Part shown: one piece after another, positions 22,829-31,245 of the stretch
Numbering within the stretch: position 1 is the first letter of the stretch
Layout: every line of letters starts with the position of its first letter
Origin: Mycobacterium gordonae
GTDB taxonomy: Bacteria; Actinomycetota; Actinomycetes; Mycobacteriales; Mycobacteriaceae
DNA length: 37,901 bases
Reading direction: 5' to 3'
Assembly: GCF_001417955.2 (NCBI RefSeq)
Contig: NZ_LKTM01000346.1
Span: forward strand, 1 to 37,901
Notes under the pieces: generated by a model
Told to the model about the DNA's origin: nothing
What the model saw: the letters and a program-made list of their open reading frames with translations, nothing else
The model's database searches: none
Translations under genes and position numbers: made by a program

Positions 22829-25228
22829 CTAGATCGGCGGCCTGGCCCGGCCCTGCATGGCCTCCCACACCCGCGACGGGGTCAGCGGCATGTCGGCGTG
22901 CCGTACCCCGAACGGAGCCAACGCATCCACCACCGCGTTGACGACGGCCGGGGGCGATCCGACCGTGGCCGACTCCCCGATGCCCTTGGCGCCGATCGGG
23001 TGATGGGGCGATGGAGTCACGGTGAAACCGGTCTCGAGGTGCGGCACCTCCTGCGCGGTGGGAATCAGGTAGTCCATCAATGAACCGCCCAGGCAGTTCC
23101 CGTCTTCGTCGAATGCGATCATCTCCATCAGCGCCATCCCGATGCCGTCCACGATGCCGCCGTGCACCTGACCCTCGATGATCATCGGGTTGATGCGGGT
23201 GCCGCAGTCGTCGACCGCCAGGAAGCGCCGCACCTTCACCACCGCGGTGCCCGGATCCACGTCCACCACACAGAAATACGCGCCGTACGGATAGGTCAGG
23301 TTCGACGGGTTGTAGCAGATCTGCGCGTCCAGGCCGCCCTCGATGCCCTCGGGCAGGTCACCGGCGCCGTGCGCGCGCATCGCGATGTCCTGAATGGTCA
23401 CGGCCGCGGCCGGGTCGCCCTTGACGTGGAATGTGCCCTTCTCCCATTCCAAATCGGCCACCGAGACTTCCAGCATGCCCGACGCAATGATCTTCGCCTT
23501 GTCCCGGACCTTGCGCGCAACCAGCGCCGCGGCCGCCCCGGACACCGGCGTGGACCGGCTGCCGTAGGTGCCCAGCCCGAACGGTGTCTGATCGGTGTCA
23601 CCGTGCACCACGTCGATGTCATCGGGCGGGATGCCCAGCTCCTCGGCCACGATCTGGGCGAAGGTCGTCTCGTGCCCCTGGCCCTGAGTCTGCACCGAAA
23701 GGCGCACCACCGCTTTGCCGGTCGGGTGCACCCGCAGCTCGCAGCCGTCGGCCATGCCGAGACCCAGGATGTCCATGTCCTTGCGCGGCCCGGCGCCGAC
23801 CGCCTCGGTGAAGAAGGACATGCCGATGCCCATCAGCTCGCCGCGCTCCCGCTTGGCGGCCTGCTCGGCGCGAAGCGCGTCATAGCCGATCATGTCCATG
23901 GCCTTGCGCATGGTGGTCTCGTAGTCACCGGAGTCGTACACCCAGCCGGTCTTGCTGGTGTACGGGAACTGGTTCGGCCGCAACAGGTTTCGCAGTCGCA
24001 GCTCGGCCGGGTCCATCTTCAGGTCGAAGGCCAGGCAGTCCACCAGCCGCTCCACCAGGTACACCGCTTCGGTGATGCGGAACGAGCAGGCATAGGCCAC
24101 CCCGCCCGGCGCCTTGTTGGTGTACACCGCCGTCATGTGGCAGTAGGCGGCTTCGAGGTCGTAGCTGCCGGTGAAAACCCCGAAGAAGCCGGCCGGATAC
24201 TTGACCGGCGCGGCGGTGCCGTTGAACGCCCCGTGGTCAGCGAGCACGTTGGTTCGGATGGCCAGGATCCTGCCGTCGGCCGTGGCCGCGATCTCGCCGA
24301 CCATGATGTAGTCGCGGGCGAACCCGGTCGAGGTCAGGTTCTCGCTGCGGTCCTCCATCCATTTCACCGGCTTGCCCAGCACCAGCGAGGCGACGATCGC
24401 GCAGACGTAACCCGGGTAGATCGGCACCTTGTTGCCGAACCCGCCACCGATGTCGGGCGAGATCACCTGGATCTTGTGTTCGGGCAGGCCCGCGACCAAC
24501 GCATACAGCGTGCGGTGCGCGTGCGGCGCCTGGCTGGTGGTCCACAGCGTCAGCTTTCCGGTCACCGGGTCCAGATCGGCTACGGCGCCGCAGGTTTCCA
24601 TCGGCGCCGGGTGCACCCGCGGGTAGACGATCTCCTGTTTGACCACCACGTCGGCCCTGGCGAACGCCGCCTCGGTGGCGGCCGCGTCACCGGTCTCCCA
24701 GTCGAAGCAGTGGTTGTCGGTCTTGCCCTCCAGGTCGGTGCGGATCACCTCCGCCGAGGGATCGAGCGCCTTGCGGACGTCGACGACGGGGTCCAGCGGG
24801 TCGTACTCGACGTCGATCAGTTCCAGCGCGTCGCGGGCCGAGTACCGGTCCTCGGCGACGACGAACGCCACCTCCTGACCCTGGAACCGCACCCGGTCGG
24901 TGGCCAGCACGGCCTGCACATCGTTGGACAGCGTCGGCATCCAGGCCAGGCCCTTCGCGGCCAGGTCAGCACCGGTCACCACCGCCTTGACCTTCGGATG
25001 TGCCTGCGCCGCAGTCACATCGATGCTGACGATGTTCGCGTGCGCGAACGGCGACCGCAGGATCGCCAGGTGCAGCATGCCCGGCAGCGCGATGTCGTCC
25101 ACATAGCGGCCCCGGCCCCGGATGAACCGCGGGTCTTCCTTGCGCAGCATCCGGCCGTAGCCGCAGGGCTTCTGGTCGTTGTCTGCGGTGTCTTCGGGTG
25201 AGGGTGGCCGGGATTCGATCGTCGTCAT
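22829..25228 (-). CDS. coxL: Form I aerobic CO dehydrogenase large subunit
   Basis: A 799-residue molybdenum hydroxylase catalytic subunit (also called CutA in mycobacteria) that oxidises CO to CO2. The active-site loop AYACSFR at 378-384 fits the form I signature AYxCSFR, with Cys381 as the expected ligand of the copper in the [CuSMo] site; form II enzymes have AYRGAGR instead. The catalytic Glu lies in GIGESATVGSPPA near the C-terminus. Mo-cofactor loops DIGGGFGNK (259-267) and QGQGHET are present. The ATG at 25226-25228 overlaps the coxS stop as ATGA. Order M-S-L is that of true CO dehydrogenases. The residue evidence argues for real CO oxidation rather than an unknown hydroxylase. Confidence 0.96.
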   Translation of the reverse strand: MTTIESRPPSPEDTADNDQKPCGYGRMLRKEDPRFIRGRGRYVDDIALPGMLHLAILRSPFAHANIVSIDVTAAQAHPKVKAVVTGADLAAKGLAWMPTLSNDVQAVLATDRVRFQGQEVAFVVAEDRYSARDALELIDVEYDPLDPVVDVRKALDPSAEVIRTDLEGKTDNHCFDWETGDAAATEAAFARADVVVKQEIVYPRVHPAPMETCGAVADLDPVTGKLTLWTTSQAPHAHRTLYALVAGLPEHKIQVISPDIGGGFGNKVPIYPGYVCAIVASLVLGKPVKWMEDRSENLTSTGFARDYIMVGEIAATADGRILAIRTNVLADHGAFNGTAAPVKYPAGFFGVFTGSYDLEAAYCHMTAVYTNKAPGGVAYACSFRITEAVYLVERLVDCLAFDLKMDPAELRLRNLLRPNQFPYTSKTGWVYDSGDYETTMRKAMDMIGYDALRAEQAAKRERGELMGIGMSFFTEAVGAGPRKDMDILGLGMADGCELRVHPTGKAVVRLSVQTQGQGHETTFAQIVAEELGIPPDDIDVVHGDTDQTPFGLGTYGSRSTPVSGAAAALVARKVRDKAKIIASGMLEVSVADLEWEKGTFHVKGDPAAAVTIQDIAMRAHGAGDLPEGIEGGLDAQICYNPSNLTYPYGAYFCVVDVDPGTAVVKVRRFLAVDDCGTRINPMIIEGQVHGGIVDGIGMALMEMIAFDEDGNCLGGSLMDYLIPTAQEVPHLETGFTVTPSPHHPIGAKGIGESATVGSPPAVVNAVVDALAPFGVRHADMPLTPSRVWEAMQGRARPPI

Positions 25229-25707
25229 GATGTCGTCGCCTCAGTCGTGGAGTGCTGCGCAGCCCATTGGATGGACCGCACGATCGTGGTGTATCCGGTA
25301 CAGCGGCAGATCTGCCCGGAGATCGCTTCCCGGATGGTCTCCTCGTCGGGATCGGGGTTGCGGTCCAGTAGCGCGCGGGCGGTGATCATCATCCCCGGTG
25401 TGCAGAAACCACATTGGAGTCCGTGGCACCGCATGAAGCCTTCCTGCACGGGGTCCAGGGTGCCGTCCGGTCCGGCCAGCCCCTCTACGGTGCGCACGCT
25501 GTGTCCGGACGCCATCACGGCCAGCATGGTGCACGACTTGACCGGCACGCCGTCGACGTCGACCACGCAGGTTCCACAGTTGCTGGTGTCGCATCCCCAG
25601 TGGGTTCCGGTCAGCCGCAACTGGTCCCGCAGGAAATGCACCAGCAGCATCCGCGGTTCGACGTCGGCGCTGACCGGATCGCCGTTGACGGTCATGTTCA
25701 CCTGCAC
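25225..25707 (-). CDS. coxS: CO dehydrogenase small subunit, two [2Fe-2S] clusters
   Basis: A 160-residue iron-sulfur subunit (CutC). The plant-type N-terminal cluster is bound by Cys39, Cys44, Cys47 and Cys59; the C-terminal helical cluster by Cys99, Cys102, Cys134 and Cys136 (CGFCTPGM and ICRCTGYT). It relays electrons from the Mo-Cu site in CoxL to the FAD in CoxM. The start is GTG at 25705-25707 with GAAGGGA upstream, 2 nt after the coxM stop. Confidence 0.96.
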   Translation of the reverse strand: MQVNMTVNGDPVSADVEPRMLLVHFLRDQLRLTGTHWGCDTSNCGTCVVDVDGVPVKSCTMLAVMASGHSVRTVEGLAGPDGTLDPVQEGFMRCHGLQCGFCTPGMMITARALLDRNPDPDEETIREAISGQICRCTGYTTIVRSIQWAAQHSTTEATTS

Positions 25708-25709
25708 GG

Positions 25710-26600
25710 TCAGTTCCCTTCTGGCTGAGGCTGATTGCGCACGCGCTGCACCGCACTGCGCAGGGTCCGGATGGTGAGTTCGCCGGCCAGGTGCCGCTTG
25801 TAGTCGGCGGTGCCGCGGACATCGGTCACCGGTTCACAGGCCTGCCCGGCCAGCCGGGCCGCCTCGGCGAACGTCTCCTCGGTGGCCGGCCGGCCCACCA
25901 GCGCCGCCGCCAGTTCCGCCAGCGCGGCCCGGTCCGGGTTCACCGCGGTCAGCCCCACCCGGGCGGCGGCGATGGAGTCCCCGTCCAATGTGACGGCCGA
26001 CCCGGCGGCCGTGACCGCCCAGTCACCGACCCGCCGTTCCACCTTCGCGTACGCGCTGGAGGTGTTGTGCCGGACCGGGATACGCGTCTCGATCAGGATC
26101 TCGTTGGGCGCCACCGCGGTCTCGTAAGGGCCGAGAAGAAAGTCGTCGATCGCGATCTCGCGTTCCCCGGACGGGCCACGCACCAGGCACACCGCGTCCA
26201 GCACTTCGCATACGGTGGACAGGTCCTCGGCCGGGTCCGCCTGGCACAGCGAACCACCGAGCGTGCCGCGGTTGCGTACCACCGGGTCGGCGATCACGCG
26301 TTCGGCGTCGCGGAAGATCGGGCACACCGCGGCCAGCGTGTCGGATTCCAGGATCTCGCGGTGGCGGGTCATCGCGCCGATCCGGACCAGCGTCGGATCG
26401 GTGATCACGTAGCCCAGTTCGGGTGCCAGGTCGTTGATGTCGATGAGGTATTCGGGGTTGGCGATGCGCAGCTTCATCATCGGCAGCAGGCTGTGTCCGC
26501 CGGCCACCACGCGCGCCTCCTCCCCCAGCCGGTCCAATAGTCCGATGGCGTGATCGACGCTCGTCGCACGCTCGTATTCGAAGGGCCCTGGTACTTGCAT
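25710..26600 (-). CDS. coxM: CO dehydrogenase medium subunit, FAD-binding
   Basis: A 296-residue flavoprotein subunit (CutB). The two FAD pyrophosphate-binding motifs of the family are visible: AGGHSLLP at 33-40 and TLGGSLCQADPAED at 112-125. It receives electrons from CoxS and passes them to the quinone pool. The ATG at 26598-26600 opens the structural gene block and lies 31 nt downstream of the xdhC-like gene. Confidence 0.96.
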   Translation of the reverse strand: MQVPGPFEYERATSVDHAIGLLDRLGEEARVVAGGHSLLPMMKLRIANPEYLIDINDLAPELGYVITDPTLVRIGAMTRHREILESDTLAAVCPIFRDAERVIADPVVRNRGTLGGSLCQADPAEDLSTVCEVLDAVCLVRGPSGEREIAIDDFLLGPYETAVAPNEILIETRIPVRHNTSSAYAKVERRVGDWAVTAAGSAVTLDGDSIAAARVGLTAVNPDRAALAELAAALVGRPATEETFAEAARLAGQACEPVTDVRGTADYKRHLAGELTIRTLRSAVQRVRNQPQPEGN

Positions 26601-26631
26601 GCCGAAAGTGTCTGCCCGCTGCCAAGGGGCG

Positions 26632-27798
26632 TCAATGTCGAGTTAAGTGATCCGTTAACTCGCTCTCGACCTGCACGTCCGCGGTGTCGTGATGGATCCG
26701 GCCGGCGACCTCGGCCAGCGGCCGCCCACCGCCGCCCCACCGCCGCGCGATGATGTCCGCCGCGATGGAGACCGCGGTCTCCTCCGGGGTGCGCGCACCC
26801 AGGTCCAGCCCGATGGGACTGGACAACCGCGCCAGTTCGGCCTCGGTGAGACCGACGGCGCGCAACCGTTCCATGCGGTCATCGTGCGTCCGGCGCGACC
26901 CCATCGCCCCCACGTACCCGACGTCCAGGCGCAGCGCGATCTCCAGCACCGGAACGTCGAACTTCGGGTCATGGGTCAGCACACAGATCACCGTCCGCCG
27001 GTCCAGGGTTCCGGCCTGGGCCTGCGCGGCCAGATAGCGGTGCGGCCAGTCGACGACGACCTCGTCGGCGGTCGGAAAGCGGGCGGGGGTGGCGAAGACC
27101 CGCCGCGCGTCGCACACGGTGACTCGATAGCCGAGGAAACTGCCCTGTCTGGCCACGGCGGCGGCGAAGTCGATCGCGCCGAAGACCAGCATGCGCGGGC
27201 GCGGCGCGAAGCATGAGACGAAGACCTGCATGCCTTCGCCGCGACGCTGGCCGTCCGGCCCGTACTCCAAGACCCCGGTACGGCTCAGCGCGAGCAGGCC
27301 GCGGGCGTCGTCGGTGACGGCGGCGTCGGCCCGTGCCGATCCCAGCGAGCCCGCGGTGCTGTCGGGTGTGACCATGATCCGCCGGCCCACCGATGACGAG
27401 TCGGGATGGGCGATGACCGTCGCGACCGCAACCGGCCGGTGTGCGTCGATGGCCCCGGCCACCGCGCCGAGTTCGGGAAACCTGGCCTGCGACACCGCCT
27501 CTACGAAGATGTCGATGACACCGCCGCAGGTGAGGCCGACCGCGAACGCGTCGTCGTCGCTGATCCCGTAACGCTCCAACCGCGGCTCCCCGGTGGCGGC
27601 GACCTCGTTGGCCAGTTCGTACACCGCGCCCTCCACGCAGCCGCCCGAGACGGACCCGCTGACCGACCCGTCCGGTGCCACCACCATCGCGGCACCCGGC
27701 TGTCTGGGAGCCGAGCGCATGGTCCGCACCACGGTCGCCAACCCGGCGGTGTCCCCCGCGCGCCAGATCGACATCAGATCGGCAAGCACGTCACGCAT
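26632..27798 (-). CDS. XdhC/CoxI family molybdenum cofactor maturation protein (Rv0376c-like)
   Basis: A 388-residue protein with both XdhC parts. The N-terminal domain has the GSVSGGCVEG and LTCGGVIDIFVE motifs (Cys54 and the second Gly-Gly-flanked Cys), and the C-terminal Rossmann-like domain starts at MLVFGAIDFAAAVA and ends with the GLDLGARTPEETAVSIAADIIA block. It likely binds and sulfurates the cytosine-dinucleotide cofactor before insertion into CoxL. It is the first gene of the cox operon. The ATG at 27796-27798 has no Shine-Dalgarno sequence and lies 22 bp from the divergent LysR start. Confidence 0.9.
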   Translation of the reverse strand: MRDVLADLMSIWRAGDTAGLATVVRTMRSAPRQPGAAMVVAPDGSVSGSVSGGCVEGAVYELANEVAATGEPRLERYGISDDDAFAVGLTCGGVIDIFVEAVSQARFPELGAVAGAIDAHRPVAVATVIAHPDSSSVGRRIMVTPDSTAGSLGSARADAAVTDDARGLLALSRTGVLEYGPDGQRRGEGMQVFVSCFAPRPRMLVFGAIDFAAAVARQGSFLGYRVTVCDARRVFATPARFPTADEVVVDWPHRYLAAQAQAGTLDRRTVICVLTHDPKFDVPVLEIALRLDVGYVGAMGSRRTHDDRMERLRAVGLTEAELARLSSPIGLDLGARTPEETAVSIAADIIARRWGGGGRPLAEVAGRIHHDTADVQVESELTDHLTRH

Positions 27799-27804
27799 GC
27801 TCTC

Positions 27805-27814
27805 AACGTAGGCT
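27805..27814. promoter_or_regulatory. Overlapping divergent -10 candidates for the cox operon and its LysR regulator
   Basis: On the minus strand TACGTT (27805-27810) lies 6 nt from the xdhC ATG. On the plus strand TAGGCT (27809-27814) lies 6 nt from the regulator ATG. Both spacings fit leaderless transcripts. The two hexamers share 2 bp, so polymerase could not occupy both at once. This is inferred from spacing only. Confidence 0.4.
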
Positions 27815-27820
27815 CATCAC

Positions 27821-28780
27821 ATGACCCCGGCTCAACTTCGGGCCTATTCGGCCGTGGTGCGGCTGGGCTCGGTGCGGGCCGCGGCCGCCGAACTGGGTAT
27901 GTCCGACGCCGGAATCTCGATGCACGTCACCGCGCTGCGCAAGGAACTGGACGACCCGTTGTTCACCCGGACCGGCGCCGGGCTGGCTTTCACCCCCGGC
28001 GGATTGCGGCTGGCCAGCCGGGCGGTGGAAATCCTGGGCCTGCAACAACAAACGGCCATCGAGGTCACCGAGGCCGCCCACGGCCGCCGGCTGCTGCGCA
28101 TCGCCGCTTCGAGCACCTTCGCCGAACACGCCGCGCCCGGGCTCATCGAGCTGTTCTCGTCCCGGGCCGACGACCTCTCGGTGGAGTTGAGCGTGCATCC
28201 GACGAGCCAGTTCCGCGACCTGATCTGCTCGCGGGCGGTGGACATCGCGATCGGGCCGGCCAGCGAGAGCTCGGTCGGCGCTGATCTGTTCGTGCGACCG
28301 TTCCTGAAGTATCAGATCATCACCGTGGTGGCGCCCAAAAGCCCTCTCGCGGTAGGCATACCATCCCCCACGCTGTTGCGCCAACAGCAATGGATGCTCG
28401 GGCCGTCGGCGGGCAGCGTGGACGGTGAGATCGCAAACATGTTGGGCAGCTTGGCAATTCCGGAGTCACAACAACGCATCTTCCAGAGCGACGCCGCCGC
28501 CCTGGAAGAGGTACTGCGCGTCGGAGGCGCGACGCTGACCATCGGCTTCGCGGTGGCCAAAGACCTGGCCGCCGGCCGGTTGACGCACGTGACCGGGCCG
28601 GGATTGGACAAGGCCGGCGAGTGGTGCGCGATGACGCTGGCGCCCTCGGCCCGCCAGCCCGCCGTCTCTGAGCTGGTCCGTTTCATCACCACGCCCAGAT
28701 GCATCCAGGCGATGATCCGCGGCAGCGGGGTCGGAGTGACGCGGTTCCGGCCGAAGGTGCATGTCACGCTGTGGAGTTAG
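27821..28780 (+). CDS. LysR-type regulator of the CO dehydrogenase operon (CutR-like, Rv0377-like)
   Basis: A 319-residue LysR-type transcription factor. The winged helix-turn-helix occupies about residues 1-60 (TPAQLRAYSAVVRLGSVRAA, then MSDAGISMHVTALRKELDDP), followed by a LysR substrate-binding domain (about 90-300). It is transcribed divergently from the cox operon across 22 bp, the usual arrangement for a LysR protein controlling its neighbour. In Mycobacterium sp. JC1 a LysR protein named CutR controls the CO dehydrogenase genes, so the same role is expected. The inducer is unknown. No Shine-Dalgarno sequence precedes the ATG. Confidence 0.92.
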   Translation: MTPAQLRAYSAVVRLGSVRAAAAELGMSDAGISMHVTALRKELDDPLFTRTGAGLAFTPGGLRLASRAVEILGLQQQTAIEVTEAAHGRRLLRIAASSTFAEHAAPGLIELFSSRADDLSVELSVHPTSQFRDLICSRAVDIAIGPASESSVGADLFVRPFLKYQIITVVAPKSPLAVGIPSPTLLRQQQWMLGPSAGSVDGEIANMLGSLAIPESQQRIFQSDAAALEEVLRVGGATLTIGFAVAKDLAAGRLTHVTGPGLDKAGEWCAMTLAPSARQPAVSELVRFITTPRCIQAMIRGSGVGVTRFRPKVHVTLWS

Positions 28781-28924
28781 CCGCGTCGAGTGTGCAGTGG
28801 CGGCTTCGCCTGTGCGTCCACCGCGGCAAAATCACCGAATTCGCGACACCTTCGCACATTCGATTCCACGCGCGCACACCCGATGCAGCTATGACGGCAG
28901 GAAGTAGCTATACGCTCTATTCCC

Positions 28925-29140
28925 ATGAGCGTGTACAAGGTGATCGACATCATCGGGACCAGCCCCACGTCATGGGAGCAGGCGGCAACCGAGGCGGTGG
29001 AGCGGGCGCGGGAGAGCGTCGATGACATCCGGGTGGCCCGGGTCATCGAACAGGACCTGTCCGTGGACGCCAGCGGCAAGATCACCTACCGCATCAAGCT
29101 CGAGGTTTCGTTCAAGATGAGACCGGCCAGGCCCCAGTAG
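28925..29140 (+). CDS. Dodecin (Rv0379-like)
   Basis: A 71-residue small protein of the dodecin family, which assembles into hollow dodecamers that bind flavins or, in the M. tuberculosis Rv0379 protein, calcium. The family pattern VYKVIDIIGTSPTSWEQA is at 3-20, with Trp18 at the usual flavin-stacking position, and the beta strand YRIKLEVSFK ends the fold. The older name secE2 given to the orthologue is misleading, since there is no resemblance to SecE. It stands alone, convergent with the trmH-like gene with a 1-nt gap. Confidence 0.93.
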   Translation: MSVYKVIDIIGTSPTSWEQAATEAVERARESVDDIRVARVIEQDLSVDASGKITYRIKLEVSFKMRPARPQ

Positions 29141-29141
29141 C

Positions 29142-29792
29142 TCACCAGGCGCGCGTCAGGTCGCCGTGCTGCCTGATCCAGGCATGCATCGCGATGCCCG
29201 CTGCCACACCGGCATTGATGCTGCGCGTCGAGCCGAACTGGGCGATCGACACGGTGATGGCCGCACCCGTGCGGGTGTCGTCGGTGATGCCGGGACCCTC
29301 CTGGCCGAACACCAGCAGGCATTCCCTGGGCAGCGACGTCTCTTCCAGCCGGGCCGCGCCGGGGACGTTGTCGACGGCGACCACCGCCAGATTGGCTCCG
29401 GCCGCGAACTCCATCAACTCGGCGGTGCTGTCGTGGTGGCGCAACCGCTGGTAACGGTCGGTCACCATGGCGCCGCGGCGGTTCCACCGACGCCGGCCGA
29501 CGATGTGCACGGTGTCTACGGCGAACGCGTTCGCGGTCCGCACCACCGAGCCGATGTTGGCGTCGTGCCCGAAGTTCTCGATCGCGATGTGCAGCGGGTG
29601 CCGGCGGCGGTCGATGTCGGCGATGATGGCGTCCCGGGTCCAGTACCGGTAGGCGTCGACGACATTGCGAGTGTCGCCGTCGCGCAACAGATCCGGGTCA
29701 TAACGGGGGTCATCGGGCACCGCGCCGGGCCAGGGCCCGACGCCGGCGGCCGGGACACCCCACTCCGTCGGCCCCGGCTCGGGCCCGCTCAC
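29142..29792 (-). CDS. SpoU/TrmH-family RNA 2'-O-methyltransferase (Rv0380c-like)
   Basis: A 216-residue SPOUT methyltransferase. The three SpoU motifs are visible: motif 1 FGHDANIGSVVRTANAF near 90, motif 2 LLVFGQEGPGI near 160 and motif 3 VSIAQFGSTRSINAGVAAGIAM near 182-203, which forms the trefoil knot that binds S-adenosylmethionine. The target RNA is unknown. The start used is GTG at 29790-29792, overlapping the lipoprotein stop as GTGA. The M. tuberculosis protein is annotated shorter (about 183), so the first 33 residues are less certain. Confidence 0.9.
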   Translation of the reverse strand: MSGPEPGPTEWGVPAAGVGPWPGAVPDDPRYDPDLLRDGDTRNVVDAYRYWTRDAIIADIDRRRHPLHIAIENFGHDANIGSVVRTANAFAVDTVHIVGRRRWNRRGAMVTDRYQRLRHHDSTAELMEFAAGANLAVVAVDNVPGAARLEETSLPRECLLVFGQEGPGITDDTRTGAAITVSIAQFGSTRSINAGVAAGIAMHAWIRQHGDLTRAW

Positions 29793-30691
29793 TTGGAAGT
29801 CCACACCGCGGCGTGGGTGCCTTCGATCGAGACCGTCGCGTACAGCAGTGCCTGGCTGATCTCGCCCTGCGTACACAGCGATGCGTTGACCTGGATCGAG
29901 TCCCGCGACGCGTCCGGCAGGATGAGCACCGACGAGCCATAGGCCGCGCAGGCCGGGCTCAGCCCGCGGCCCGGCAGGCTGGGCGCGGCGACCAGCATCA
30001 AAGGCCCACCCCGCCGGGCGGATTCTTCACGGTACTGCGCCCCGATGGCGCCGGCCTCCAGATTCAGCAGCATGTAGCCGTTGCCAGTGAACGCCGTCGG
30101 ATCGCTCAACTGCGCCTTGCTGATCGGCAGGCCATCGGCCCGCCAACCCGAGGCGTTGGTGGACTTGACCACCAGCCCGGTGTCGTTGACGTTGGTCGGC
30201 GGCAGCCCCACCGGAAAAGCGGCCGCATAGGCAGCAGAGGTACCGGCGATCCGCTCATGGGGCGAGTAGGAATAGACGCCCCGCACCGCGCTGCGTTCCT
30301 TCAAAGGGCCCAGGCAGACCGTGCCGGTCAATCGGTCCGGGGGCGCCTTGAGGGGCGAGCTGATGTCGGGCACCTTGGTCACCGCGTCGTCGCAACTGCC
30401 CAGCGCATTGACTTCCATCGGATGCGACAGCGCCCCGTAGAGACCGAAGCGCACGTCTTCGGCCTTGGCGCGCGGCGCTTTCGGATCAGCCGGCGAAGCG
30501 TCGACGTCGACCAGCACATAGTCCTGAGCCCACCGCAGATTCGACACCGACATGTTCCAGCCCAGCACCGCCAGCGACTCGCCGACGTGGGCGCTCGGGG
30601 CCCCGAAGATCGGGCCGGGCCTGTCCGAGCCCGAGCAACCCGCCAGGGCGCACACGGTCAGCACAAAGACCAGCGCAACCCGAACGCGCAC
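29789..30691 (-). CDS. Putative lipoprotein (Rv0381c-like)
   Basis: A 300-residue exported protein. The signal peptide has an Arg-containing start, a hydrophobic core (VALVFVLTVCA) and a lipobox LAGC ending at Cys19, so lipid attachment at Cys19 is expected. The mature part contains a few Cys residues that could form disulfides (CDDAV, VCLGP, CAAYG, LCTQG). I recognise no catalytic domain, and the function is unknown. The GTG at 30689-30691 starts 5 nt after the pyrE stop, so it is cotranscribed with pyrE and the methyltransferase. Confidence 0.87.
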   Translation of the reverse strand: MRVRVALVFVLTVCALAGCSGSDRPGPIFGAPSAHVGESLAVLGWNMSVSNLRWAQDYVLVDVDASPADPKAPRAKAEDVRFGLYGALSHPMEVNALGSCDDAVTKVPDISSPLKAPPDRLTGTVCLGPLKERSAVRGVYSYSPHERIAGTSAAYAAAFPVGLPPTNVNDTGLVVKSTNASGWRADGLPISKAQLSDPTAFTGNGYMLLNLEAGAIGAQYREESARRGGPLMLVAAPSLPGRGLSPACAAYGSSVLILPDASRDSIQVNASLCTQGEISQALLYATVSIEGTHAAVWTSK

Positions 30692-30696
30692 GCGGA

Positions 30697-31245
30697 CTAG
30701 CCCAGCCCCAGATCGGCGAGGCCCAGCACGCTGCGATAGGGCACGCCCTCGGCTTCGATCGCCTCGGCCGCGCCGGTGGCGCGGTCCACCACGGTCGCCA
30801 CGCCGATCACCTCGCCACCCGCGTCGCGGACGGCGCGTACCGCCGTCAGCGCGGAACCGCCCGTGGTGCTGGTGTCCTCGACTACCAGCACGCGCTGGCC
30901 GGACACCTCGGACCCCTCGATAAGTCGTTGCATCCCATGGGTTTTCACCGATTTGCGGACGACGAAGGCGTCGATCGGGCGACCCGGCGCGTGCATGATC
31001 GCGGTCGCCACCGGGTCCGCCCCCAGCGTCAGGCCACCGACGAGCGCGTAGTCCCAGTCCTGCGTGATCTCCCGCATCAACCGGCCGATCAACGCGGAGG
31101 CCCGATGGTGCAGGGTGGCCCGGCGCAGATCGACGTAATAGTCGGCCTCCTTGCCGGAGGACAGGGTGACCCGCCCGTGCACCACCGACAATCGGCGCAC
31201 GAGCTCGGCCAGTTCGGCTTTTGCCTGCGGATCAGGTCCGGCCAC
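30697..31245 (-). CDS. pyrE: Orotate phosphoribosyltransferase
   Basis: A 182-residue enzyme that joins orotate and PRPP to form OMP in pyrimidine synthesis. The PRPP-binding motif VLVVEDTSTTGGS is at about 119-131, and the catalytic-loop region VVRKSVKTHG lies at about 95-104. The frame is open far upstream, but the GTG at 31243-31245 gives the N-terminus VAGPDPQAKAELAEL, matching the M. tuberculosis start (179 residues). Other GTG codons lie at 31249-31254. The start lies inside the last codons of the SDR gene, a 14-nt overlap implying coupled translation. Confidence 0.93.
   Translation of the reverse strand: MAGPDPQAKAELAELVRRLSVVHGRVTLSSGKEADYYVDLRRATLHHRASALIGRLMREITQDWDYALVGGLTLGADPVATAIMHAPGRPIDAFVVRKSVKTHGMQRLIEGSEVSGQRVLVVEDTSTTGGSALTAVRAVRDAGGEVIGVATVVDRATGAAEAIEAEGVPYRSVLGLADLGLG

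Noticed and set aside
23162..25201. A 679-codon plus-strand open frame opposite coxL
   Set aside because: Antisense shadow of coxL with no domain signature.
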